From NCBI GenBank assembly GCA_011682595.1, contig JAACEH010000125.1:1-5992 (forward strand): DNA of 5,992 nucleotides, in the 5' to 3' direction. The notes below the pieces were generated by a model that did no database searches, was not told where the DNA came from, and saw nothing but the letters and a program-made list of their open reading frames with translations. Position numbers and translations under genes: made by a program. Below, piece after piece: positions 1-5,985 of the stretch (position 1 is its first letter; every line of letters starts with the position of its first letter). The stretch comes from Anaerolineaceae bacterium (GTDB lineage: Bacteria; Planctomycetota; Phycisphaerae; FEN-1346; JAACEH01).

Positions 1-3000
1 GAGGGCTTGGGTGGTGAGGGCGGCGGCCGCGTGCTGAAGGTCGATCTGCTGGGCCCGGTGTCGGACCGCTACCAGTTGTCGCTGACCCTGGAACAGGCCA
101 TCGATCAGCCGACGATCGGCAGTCCGGTGGACATCGAGATGCAGTTGCCCGAGGTGCTCAGCGTGAGTCGCGAGACGGGGTGGATTGCCATTGCCGCCGA
201 CAAGGGGCTGAAGGCCGAGGCCGGACAGACCGAGGGGGTCTCACAGATCGACGTGCGCGAGATGCCGCCGGTCGGCGGCGGCACCTTCGGCGTGATGCAC
301 CTGGGCTTCAAGTACGTCAAGCGGCCGATCAAGGTGGCCACGCGGCTGAGCCTGGTGGAGGCCAAGGTCTCGGGCGAGGTGTTCCAGGTGGTCAGGATTT
401 CGCCGGAGTCGATTCGCTCGGTGGCCACGATCCATTACCAGATCAAGGAGGCGGGCGTTTTCCGGTTCCGCATTCGCCTCGGGACCGATGTGCGGCTGGC
501 CGACCTGGAGGGGCCCGACATCAACAACTGGAGCCTGACCGACCAGGTGCTCAGCGTCGACCTGCGAAGCAAGGCCGAGAAACAGTACACACTGAAATTG
601 GTGACCGAAAAGCAGATCACGGGCCGCACGCTCGAAATCCCACCCTTGGAATTGCTCGACGTGCAGAGAGAGCGCGGGTACGTCGCCCTGGAGGCCTCGG
701 CGGGGACGAACGTCAAGCCCAGTGTCTCCGAGGGCATTACGCAGATCAACATCAAGGACCTGCCTGCGACCATGCCCGACCGCCAGGGGGCGACGCTGGC
801 CTACCGCTACATTCGCCACCCCTACCGGCTGGGTGTCGAGATCAGCCAAATCCAGCCCGAGATCGTGGCCACGACCGAGACGCTGATCGGCGTCGAGGCC
901 TCGCTGCTGCGGATCGACTATTCGGTCAACTACGACATTCGCAAGGCGGGTGTTTTCACCTTGCGGCTGAACGTGCCGCAGGGCTTGCAGATCCTGAATC
1001 TCGAAGGTCGCAACGTCGACGACTGGAAGCACGACAAGGAGACGGGCCTGCTGGAGGTGGTGCTGGAGAGCCGCACCGAGGGGGCCTACGCCCTGCGCCT
1101 GACGGCCGAGAAGCGGACGGACGGCCAAGAGGCGAGCACGCTGGCCCTGCCGAACATCAGTTGCCTGGACGTGCGCCGCGAGACGGGGCACCTGGCCATT
1201 CGCCCGGAAGAGGGCATGCGGCTGCTGTCGGCCGAGGGGTTGCTGAAGGATATCCGCGAGATCGACGTCAAGGAACTGCCGGCCCGCCTGCAGACCAAGG
1301 GCGTGGCCCTGGCCTACAAGTATTTTCTGCAGCCCTGGCAGGCCTCGCTGCAGGTCGAGAGCATAGAGCCCTACGTTACCGCCGAGGTCTTCAACTTCAT
1401 CTCACTCGGCGAGGCCTACCTGCAAGCCGGGGCGACGGTCAAGTACTTCGTCCAGTACGCGGGCATTCAGACCGTCCGCCTGCAACTGCCCGAGGGGGCC
1501 GACAACGTGGACATCACGGCGCTGGACCTGAAGAGCAAGGACAAGGACACCGAGAACGAGAATATCTGGACGCTGACTTTCCAGGCCAAGCGCAAAGAAC
1601 AGATCAGGGTCAACATCAGCTTCCAGATCAAGATGGACAAGGAGGCCGACCGCCTGGTCTACACCGGGGTTCGAGCCCTGGACGTCAAGCAGGAGCGCGG
1701 CTACGTGGCCGTGGCTCCGCGCAGCGACCTGGAAGTCAACGCGACCGAGGAGTCCAAAGGCGTCCGCCCGATCGACGAGCGGGAAATCCCCTCGGACTAC
1801 ACCCGCGGCATCAGCGGCTCGATGGCCCTGAGTTTCCGCTACCCGACGGCGCCGTTCGAGTTGCACCTGTCGATGGTGCGCCGCGAGCCGGCCGAGGTGC
1901 TGGTGGCGGTGATCGGCTCCTGCCGGCTGAGCACGACCGTCACCGAGGACGGCAACCTGATTACCGACGCCGTCTACACCATGAGGAACCTTCGCAAACA
2001 GTACCTTGAGCTGGTGCTTCCTGCGGGGGCCCGCATCTGGCACGCCTACGTCGACAGCAAACAGAAGACGCCGGTGACCAGCCGGAAGGACGGCAAGACG
2101 GTGACCATGATTCCGATCATCGGTCACGGCCGCAACCAGCAGGAGTTTACGGTGCGCATCCGCTACAGTCACGCGGTCAAAGCCCTGGGCAGTTTCCGCA
2201 GCCTGGAGATGGAAGTTCCGCAAACGGAAATCCCGGCCCTGCGGGTGGGATGGGAACTGGCCTTGCCGCAAGACTATGTCATCGTGCAAAGCTCGGGCAC
2301 GCTGAACCGGGTGAAGCGCCTGGATGGCGAGTTGGCCCGCCTGTCGTTTATCCCGCCCATGGCGCCGATCGTCCTGAGCGGCGGGGCCGCGGGGCCGCAG
2401 GCGGACATGGCGCGTATTCAGGCGGAGCACAACCGGCGTGTTACGGAAAACGTGGCTGACGACATCACGAATTTATCGAATGCGGTGCAGCCGGTGCCGC
2501 TTGACCTCAGCGGTGGCGATAGTGCTCGGTTCGGCCAGCGGCAGGGGCCGGGCATTTCTATGAAGCGCTACTACTTCCAGACGCTGGTGGCCCTGGGCAA
2601 GCCGCCGACGCTCAAGGTTCGGTGCATGACCTCGGCGGTTCATTCGGTGAGCCGCGGCCTGCTGGTGGTGCTGGCCCTGGTCGGGGTGGTTGCTTTCTGG
2701 AGACGGTGGTCGGCCACGGCCTGGTGGAAGCTCCTGGGCACGTTCTCGGCGGCGCTTCTGGTGCTGGCCGTTCGGACCCTGGCCGGTCATTCCTACACGG
2801 ACTACCTGACCGACCTGCTGTGGCTCCTTGGTGGCGTGGCCGTCGTCTCGAGTGTGATTTATGTGGCCCGGGCGCTGGGCAGCCGGTCGGCCGAGTGGAG
2901 CCGTCGGCGGGCCGAGGCCGCGGCGGGCCGGCCGGTGGCCGGCGGTGTGGACGGCAGGCAGGAGCCGGCGGGCCAGCCGGTGACACCGCCGCTGGAGGTT

Positions 3001-3078
3001 GTGCCTGAAAAGGAGCCGGACGAACAGGAGAAGCCCGAGAAGCCGAAGGGCTCCGCGGAGCCGCCGAGACAAGAGTAA
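1..3078 (+). CDS. Large tandem-repeat, membrane-anchored protein of unknown function (5' end outside window)
   Basis: The frame is open to the left edge and ends with TAA at 3076-3078. A TTG at 7-9 could be read as a start, but the gene almost certainly begins upstream. Residue numbers here count that TTG as 1. Residues 8-50 resemble the end of a repeat unit, and four full units follow (motif starts at residues 51, 217, 387 and 558). Each unit carries LDVxRExGyvAi, then IDvkElP, then LaYrY..hPy, and alternating hydrophobic residues suggest beta sandwiches. The last unit leads into a module with KQYLELVLPAGARIWHAYV (664-682) and a W..alP.dY stretch near 749-757. Hydrophobic segments at about 883-898, 906-922 and 935-954 look like membrane helices. 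Arg-rich flanks (899-900, 960-969) predict an outside repeat region and a cytoplasmic, Pro/Glu/Lys-rich tail (985-1023). I do not recognise a named family. A cell-surface or periplasmic structural or binding role is inferred from architecture only. The gene is convergent with the glycosyltransferase at 3260-4129. Confidence 0.9.
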   Translation, partial: EGLGGEGGGRVLKVDLLGPVSDRYQLSLTLEQAIDQPTIGSPVDIEMQLPEVLSVSRETGWIAIAADKGLKAEAGQTEGVSQIDVREMPPVGGGTFGVMHLGFKYVKRPIKVATRLSLVEAKVSGEVFQVVRISPESIRSVATIHYQIKEAGVFRFRIRLGTDVRLADLEGPDINNWSLTDQVLSVDLRSKAEKQYTLKLVTEKQITGRTLEIPPLELLDVQRERGYVALEASAGTNVKPSVSEGITQINIKDLPATMPDRQGATLAYRYIRHPYRLGVEISQIQPEIVATTETLIGVEASLLRIDYSVNYDIRKAGVFTLRLNVPQGLQILNLEGRNVDDWKHDKETGLLEVVLESRTEGAYALRLTAEKRTDGQEASTLALPNISCLDVRRETGHLAIRPEEGMRLLSAEGLLKDIREIDVKELPARLQTKGVALAYKYFLQPWQASLQVESIEPYVTAEVFNFISLGEAYLQAGATVKYFVQYAGIQTVRLQLPEGADNVDITALDLKSKDKDTENENIWTLTFQAKRKEQIRVNISFQIKMDKEADRLVYTGVRALDVKQERGYVAVAPRSDLEVNATEESKGVRPIDEREIPSDYTRGISGSMALSFRYPTAPFELHLSMVRREPAEVLVAVIGSCRLSTTVTEDGNLITDAVYTMRNLRKQYLELVLPAGARIWHAYVDSKQKTPVTSRKDGKTVTMIPIIGHGRNQQEFTVRIRYSHAVKALGSFRSLEMEVPQTEIPALRVGWELALPQDYVIVQSSGTLNRVKRLDGELARLSFIPPMAPIVLSGGAAGPQADMARIQAEHNRRVTENVADDITNLSNAVQPVPLDLSGGDSARFGQRQGPGISMKRYYFQTLVALGKPPTLKVRCMTSAVHSVSRGLLVVLALVGVVAFWRRWSATAWWKLLGTFSAALLVLAVRTLAGHSYTDYLTDLLWLLGGVAVVSSVIYVARALGSRSAEWSRRRAEAAAGRPVAGGVDGRQEPAGQPVTPPLEVVPEKEPDEQEKPEKPKGSAEPPRQE
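157..2169 (+). repeat. Four tandem protein-coding units of about 170 codons
   Basis: Unit boundaries set at the LDVxRExG motif fall at 157-654, 655-1164, 1165-1677 and 1678-2169, or 166, 170, 171 and about 164 codons. Three landmarks recur with matching spacing: LDVQRERGYVAL-type at residues 51, 217, 387 and 558; IDVKELP-type at 81, 247, 419 and 589; LAYRYIRHPY-type at 99, 264, 435 and 608. Units 2 and 3 are the most canonical. Unit 4 keeps the first half but diverges after residue 640. The repeats are visible at protein level and divergent at DNA level, so they look like an old internal duplication and not a recent expansion. Confidence 0.88.
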
Positions 3079-3114
3079 AGCAGGCCCCGGGAGAATCCGC
3101 GGGGAAACCGCCCG

Positions 3115-3128
3115 CACTCAACGGCCGA
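3115..3128 (+). repeat. Direct repeat, left copy
   Basis: CACTCAACGGCCGA occurs here and again, exactly, at 3257-3270. Extending left gives 16 of 17 matches (3112-3128 against 3254-3270). The palindromic element at 3131-3216 lies between the copies: it starts 2 bases after the left copy and ends 40 bases before the right copy. Confidence 0.8.
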
Positions 3129-3130
3129 GC

Positions 3131-3216
3131 CGGGGTGCCATGGTCTGGCGTAGCCAGGCCATGACGAACGGTCGGAAGATAATCACGGCCTGACCTTCGG
3201 TCAGACCGTGGCACCC
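3131..3216. repeat. REP/BIME-like palindromic element with two hairpins
   Basis: Hairpin A has arms 3139-3149 and 3153-3163 around loop GTA, 11 pairs with one T-G wobble. Hairpin B has arms 3184-3195 and 3199-3210 around loop TTC, 12 positions with one C-A mismatch. The outer arms 3133-3147 (GGGTGCCATGGTCTG) and 3202-3216 (CAGACCGTGGCACCC) are also complementary at 14 of 15 positions with one T-G wobble, so the element can fold as two hairpins or one long stem. Two head-to-head palindromes between convergent genes is the layout of bacterial interspersed mosaic elements. Neither strand shows a clear T-run after a stem, so a classical intrinsic terminator is not supported. A bidirectional termination or mRNA-protecting role remains possible. 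Whether it is multicopy in the genome cannot be seen here. Confidence 0.7.
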
Positions 3217-3256
3217 AGCGCCGCCAGAAAATCAGTCACACACGGCAAACCGTCCT

Positions 3257-3270
3257 CACTCAACGGCCGA
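3257..3270 (+). repeat. Direct repeat, right copy, overlapping the glycosyltransferase stop
   Basis: This is the exact second copy of the 14-base repeat at 3115-3128. Positions 3260-3262 are the TGA stop of the minus-strand glycosyltransferase and 3263-3270 are its last coding bases, so the left copy looks like a displaced copy of that gene's 3' end. Confidence 0.8.
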
Positions 3271-4129
3271 ACTGGGCGGCCAGGCGGCCGAGCATGGCTC
3301 GTAAGGTTCGGTGGTAGTCAATGGACTTGCGATAATAGAGCAGGGCCTCCGGGCGGTTTCTCTCGCCGCGAAGCAGGTCGCCCGCCTTGCGGCACTGGGT
3401 GGCCAGACGCCGCATGGCTCGCTCTTGAGGCACGGCCTCCTTGCCGCCAAGTTCGAAATAGAACTCCTCGAGCATCGAAATCTTCACACACTGATTGGCC
3501 GACGACTCTCTGGAGAGGCTCCCCAGGTGGCGCCGGCATTTGACCAGCGGTTCGGCCGTGGCGACAAAGTCGCAAGTCAGCGACAGGATGAGCCAGGTCC
3601 GGTAGTCGCTGCAGACCCGGTACCGCTCGTCGAACCCCCCCGCCTCGCGCAGCAGGTCGGCCGGCATGAGGACGCTGGGCGTCGGGATGAAGATGTTCTC
3701 GAACAACTCGGTGGTGATCCGCCCGGCCGGCGGGGGCGGTCTCTTGCCGGTCACCAGGCGGCCGTCGGGCTCGATGTTCAGCTTGGGGCCAAAGACAATG
3801 GTTCGTTCGTCGCGGCTTTCCAGCAGGCGGAGCTGCCGCTGGAGTTTCTCCGGCAGCCACAGATCGTCGCTGTCGAGCCAGGCCACCAGGGGGGTGCGGG
3901 TCTCAGCGAGCAGCCGATTGCGGGCCGCCGCGTCGCCGCGGTTCTCCTGGTAAAGGTAGCGAACCGGGCGGCCGTAGCCCTCGATCATCTCCGCCGTGCC
4001 GTCGGTCGAACCGTCGTCGACGACCAGGACCTCGAAGTCGGTCCAGGTCTGGGCGAAAACGCTGTCCAGGGCCTCGCGCAGGAACTCGCGGCGGTTGTAG
4101 GTCGGGATGCAGACGGTTATTCTGGCCAT
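3260..4129 (-). CDS. Family 2 (GT-A fold) glycosyltransferase
   Basis: The 289-residue protein is predicted to transfer a sugar from a nucleotide-sugar donor; donor and acceptor cannot be told from sequence. It has the N-terminal VCIPTYNR strand-loop (residues 6-13), the nucleotide-binding VVDDGSTD (36-43), NRGDAAARNR (63-72) and the metal-binding WLDSDD (84-89). FIPTPSVLM (147-155) and GGFDER (164-169) follow, then CSDYRTWL (173-180), whose acidic residue sits where family 2 enzymes usually carry the catalytic base. The C-terminal 100 residues are mostly helical and charged. There is no signal peptide or membrane helix, so it is probably cytosolic and acts at the inner membrane face or on soluble acceptors. 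I start at ATG 4129 because IPTYN then lies the usual few residues from the N-terminus. An in-frame TTG at 4150 would add only seven poorly conserved-looking residues. The ribosome site is weak (GGAA about 10 bases upstream). It appears monocistronic, divergent from the TPR/alpha-CTD gene. Surface polysaccharide or glycoprotein synthesis is an inference from family only. Confidence 0.92.
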   Translation of the reverse strand: MARITVCIPTYNRREFLREALDSVFAQTWTDFEVLVVDDGSTDGTAEMIEGYGRPVRYLYQENRGDAAARNRLLAETRTPLVAWLDSDDLWLPEKLQRQLRLLESRDERTIVFGPKLNIEPDGRLVTGKRPPPPAGRITTELFENIFIPTPSVLMPADLLREAGGFDERYRVCSDYRTWLILSLTCDFVATAEPLVKCRRHLGSLSRESSANQCVKISMLEEFYFELGGKEAVPQERAMRRLATQCRKAGDLLRGERNRPEALLYYRKSIDYHRTLRAMLGRLAAQFGR

Positions 4130-4204
4130 AGAGTCGGATTCCGCGGCCAATAGGCGTTGCTGCCGGCCACCGGCCCAGACGGTCGGGGCGGAGCGCTGGA
4201 GTCT

Positions 4205-4233
4205 ATTTGACTTGACAGGCCGGGGGGTGTCAA
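4205..4233 (-). promoter_or_regulatory. Candidate sigma70-type promoter for the glycosyltransferase
   Basis: Read on the minus strand, TTGACA (4233-4228, perfect -35 consensus) is followed after exactly 17 bases by TCAAAT (4210-4205, four of six -10 matches). Transcription would begin near 4198, about 70 bases before the ATG at 4129. The -35 hexamer lies inside one arm of the inverted repeat at 4211-4234. Confidence 0.5.
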
Positions 4234-4234
4234 G
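4211..4234. promoter_or_regulatory. Perfect inverted repeat, possible operator
   Basis: CTTGACA (4211-4217) and TGTCAAG (4228-4234) are exact reverse complements separated by 10 bases. Dyads of this size with a spacer of about one helical turn are typical of dimeric repressor sites. This one fills the -35/-10 interval of the candidate minus-strand promoter and ends 28 bases before the -35 of the plus-strand promoter, so one bound protein could affect both genes. No candidate regulator is identified. The GC-rich spacer would also allow a weak stem if transcribed. Confidence 0.45.
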
Positions 4235-4262
4235 CTCTCGGTCATCGGCCGGTCGGCGGGGC

Positions 4263-4291
4263 TTGCATTCCGGCCCGCTGATCTGTATAAT
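4263..4291 (+). promoter_or_regulatory. Candidate sigma70-type promoter for the TPR/alpha-CTD and queH operon
   Basis: A perfect -10 TATAAT (4286-4291) is preceded by TTGCAT (4263-4268) with a 17-base spacer. The -35 matches consensus only at TTG, so strength depends mainly on the -10. Expected initiation is near 4298, giving a leader of about 57 bases before the ATG at 4355. Confidence 0.65.
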
Positions 4292-4338
4292 CCCGGGTCT
4301 TGGCAGAATGTGATTTCTTCGCTAATCGGTATATCGGT

Positions 4339-4345
4339 AAGGGAG
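4339..4345 (+). promoter_or_regulatory. Ribosome binding site fixing the start at 4355
   Basis: AAGGGAG lies 9 bases before ATG 4355-4357. It supports this start over the in-frame GTG at 4310, which has no Shine-Dalgarno and would lie only about 12 bases after the predicted transcription start. Confidence 0.7.
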
Positions 4346-4354
4346 TCGGCAATC

Positions 4355-5344
4355 ATGGCTGAAGGCGACTTGGAGATGGTCGAACAGATGCGCACGGAGG
4401 GCGACAGCGAAAGCGCCCTGAAGATTCTGGAGAAGGTTAAGTCGTCGGACCGCAAGGCTGCCGAGTACCAGTATGCTCTGGGTCGGGTGCTGGAGGATCT
4501 GGGCCGGTACGAGGAGGCCCTTGATGCTTACCAGGCGGCCCTGAAGAAGAACCCCTGTTTCCGGGCGGCCCGGTTTCGCCTGGGGTTTCTCTGCGACCTG
4601 CGCGGCGACGAGGCCCGGGCCATCGAATGTTACGAGGCCTGCGTCGAGCTCTATTCGCGCGATCAGGCGGCCCTGCTGAACCTGGGGACGATTTACGAGA
4701 GCAAGGGCTATGTCGACCAGAGCTACTACGACAGGGCGATCAAGTGCTATCGCAAGCTGCTGGAGATCAATCCCAACCACGCCCGGGCCCGCCTGGCTCT
4801 GCACGACACCCTGGCGGCGAAGGTCATGTTCTACGACGAGGAACAGGAGCGGCGACTTGACCGGCGGAACCAGGTGCTGGAGATTCCGGTCACCGATTTT
4901 GAATTGTCGGTCCGCAGCCGCAACTGCCTGAAGAAAATGAACGTCCATGTGCTGGGCGACCTGATCATGCACACCGAGGCGGACCTGCTGTCGTACAAGA
5001 ACTTCGGCGAGACGTCCCTGGCCGAGATCAAGGAGGTGCTGGTCTCCAAGGGTCTGTATCTGGGCCAAGGGCTCGAGCAGCAGGCCACGGTGCCGGTGGT
5101 CATACGTGAAGCGGTTCCCGAGGCGGCGCCTGCACCGTCTTCGACGGTGGGCGACATTCTGCTTGAGACGATCGACTTTTCGATCCGCTGCAGGAAGTGC
5201 TTCCAGCGACTCGGGCTGCAGACGCTCAACGATCTGGCCCGGATGACCGAGCAGGATCTGATGAACGCCAAGAACTTCGGCCAGACCTCCCTGAACGAGG
5301 TCAAGCAGAAGTTGCGGCGCTACAGCCTTTCGCTGAAAGATTAG
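4355..5344 (+). CDS. TPR protein fused to two RNA polymerase alpha C-terminal domains
   Basis: The 329-residue protein begins with a helical repeat array: a degenerate unit at about 5-35, then TPRs at 36-69 (ALGRVLEDLGRYEEALDAYQ), 70-103 and 104-141, the last with a short insertion around DQSYY. Residues 173-237 (VRSRNCL, then NFGETSLAEIK) closely match the alpha-CTD of bacterial RNA polymerase. An Ala/Pro linker (about 241-262) leads to a second alpha-CTD-like domain at 265-328. The two domains match at about 23 of 55 aligned positions. Domain 1 keeps the residues equivalent to E. coli DNA-contacting R265, N268, C269, G296, S299 and E302 (R187, N190, C191, G218, S221, E224) but has Thr for K298. 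Domain 2 keeps Arg (R278) but has Lys (K281) for N268. The alpha N-terminal dimerisation domain is absent, so this is not rpoA. Known alpha-CTDs bind UP-element DNA and activators. A role as a transcription factor or polymerase accessory protein, with the TPRs binding a partner, is inferred. It is probably cotranscribed with queH. Confidence 0.92.
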   Translation: MAEGDLEMVEQMRTEGDSESALKILEKVKSSDRKAAEYQYALGRVLEDLGRYEEALDAYQAALKKNPCFRAARFRLGFLCDLRGDEARAIECYEACVELYSRDQAALLNLGTIYESKGYVDQSYYDRAIKCYRKLLEINPNHARARLALHDTLAAKVMFYDEEQERRLDRRNQVLEIPVTDFELSVRSRNCLKKMNVHVLGDLIMHTEADLLSYKNFGETSLAEIKEVLVSKGLYLGQGLEQQATVPVVIREAVPEAAPAPSSTVGDILLETIDFSIRCRKCFQRLGLQTLNDLARMTEQDLMNAKNFGQTSLNEVKQKLRRYSLSLKD

Positions 5345-5355
5345 CCTTTCGACCA

Positions 5356-5925
5356 ATGGCCATACTGGTTCATGCCTGCTGCGCGGAGTGTCTTCTGGGG
5401 CCGCTCGAGGAGCTGGGCGAGCGAGGCTTCGCGGGCTATTTCTACAATCCGAACATTCACCCGCTGATAGAATTCCGCCGCCGCCTGAAGGCCTTCAGAA
5501 TCCTGGCCCAACAACTCAAACTTGACTGCACGGCCGACGAATCGTACGGCTTGTGGGACTTCCTGGGCCGCGTGGACTACCGCGGTCAAGAGCGGTGCCG
5601 CCAGTGCTACGTCTTGCGCCTGACGCGGACGGCCGAGGTGGCCCGGGAGCGGAGCATGGAGGCCTTCACGACCACGCTGCTGGTGAGCCGCCATCAGAAG
5701 CACGAACTGGTCCGCGAGGTCGGGCGGCAGGTTGCCGCCGCAACGGGCGTGCCCTTTGCCTATTTCGACTGGCGGGACCTGGCCGAGGCGGGGCACGAGG
5801 AGGCCGGCCGTCGCAATCTTTATCGCCAGCAGTATTGTGGTTGTCTGTTCTCGGAATACGACCGATACAAGGACACGGGCCTTCACCGTTACCGCGGCCC
5901 GGGTGTACGTCAAGATTGTAGGTAA
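5356..5925 (+). CDS. queH: Epoxyqueuosine reductase QueH
   Basis: QueH reduces epoxyqueuosine at position 34 of GUN-anticodon tRNAs to queuosine, the last step of the pathway, without the cobalamin that the unrelated QueG needs. The 189-residue product has the family length and signatures: LVHACCAEC (4-12), YNPNIHPLIEF (30-40), CRQCYVLRLTRTA (81-93), FTTTLLVSRHQKH (104-116) and YRQQYCGCLFS (156-166). The family's conserved cysteines, here likely C8, C9, C81, C84, C161 and C163, supply the ligands for a [4Fe-4S] cluster and an adjacent metal in the characterised enzyme. I assign the ligands by motif only. ATG 5356 places HACC at the normal distance from the N-terminus; the same frame is open further upstream, but that part overlaps the preceding gene. 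The gene follows the TPR/alpha-CTD stop by 11 bases with no strong ribosome site, suggesting translational coupling in one operon. No other queuosine genes (queA, tgt, queC-F) are in the window. It ends with TAA; the C-terminus looks intact. Confidence 0.95.
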   Translation: MAILVHACCAECLLGPLEELGERGFAGYFYNPNIHPLIEFRRRLKAFRILAQQLKLDCTADESYGLWDFLGRVDYRGQERCRQCYVLRLTRTAEVARERSMEAFTTTLLVSRHQKHELVREVGRQVAAATGVPFAYFDWRDLAEAGHEEAGRRNLYRQQYCGCLFSEYDRYKDTGLHRYRGPGVRQDCR

Positions 5926-5963
5926 AGTCAAGTAGATCTGGTCAACAGACCCGACGGGGGTGG

Positions 5964-5985
5964 CATGCGTCGCTGGCGACGCATG
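5964..5985. repeat. Perfect hairpin downstream of queH, REP-like header
   Basis: Arms CATGCGTCG (5964-5972) and CGACGCATG (5977-5985) pair perfectly around loop CTGG. The stem is preceded by GGGGGTGG (5956-5963), much like GGGGTGCC before hairpin A of the element at 3131-3216. It lies 38 bases after the queH stop. It is followed by TTCCGTG and the window end, with no T-run, so it is a weak candidate for a terminator and a fair one for a second member of the same palindrome class. The window may cut it off. Confidence 0.6.

Noticed and set aside
241..1191. Long minus-strand open frame opposite the repeat protein (also 1402-2430 and 2473-3117 minus)
   Set aside because: High GC and the codon pattern of the real gene create long antisense frames. 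Their products are Arg/His/Gln/Pro-rich low-information sequences with no recognisable domain, whereas the plus frame has repeats and membrane helices.
180..2009. 609-codon plus-strand frame overlapping the repeat protein
   Set aside because: The product is Gly/Arg/Asp/Pro-rich with no hydrophobic pattern, typical of a shifted frame of a GC-rich gene.
3079..3259. Rho-independent terminator for the convergent genes
   Set aside because: The stems are strong but no T-run follows on either strand, so I call it a palindromic repeat and leave termination as a possibility only.
3311..4153. Plus-strand 280-codon frame opposite the glycosyltransferase
   Set aside because: The minus strand encodes a complete family 2 glycosyltransferase with all expected motifs; the plus product has none.
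4325..4339. ATCGGTA repeated with an 8-base period just before the ribosome site
   Set aside because: Two 7-base copies are too short to separate from chance, and they fit no known leader element.
4310..4354. GTG start extending the TPR/alpha-CTD protein by 15 residues
   Set aside because: It lacks a Shine-Dalgarno and lies almost on the predicted transcription start, while ATG 4355 has AAGGGAG at good spacing.
4355..5344. Reading this gene as rpoA itself
   Set aside because: The alpha N-terminal assembly domain is absent and replaced by TPRs, and the alpha-CTD occurs twice.
4322..5356. Minus-strand 344-codon frame opposite the TPR/alpha-CTD gene
   Set aside because: It is a mirror of the real gene: Leu/Gln/Val-rich, without domain signatures or a ribosome site.
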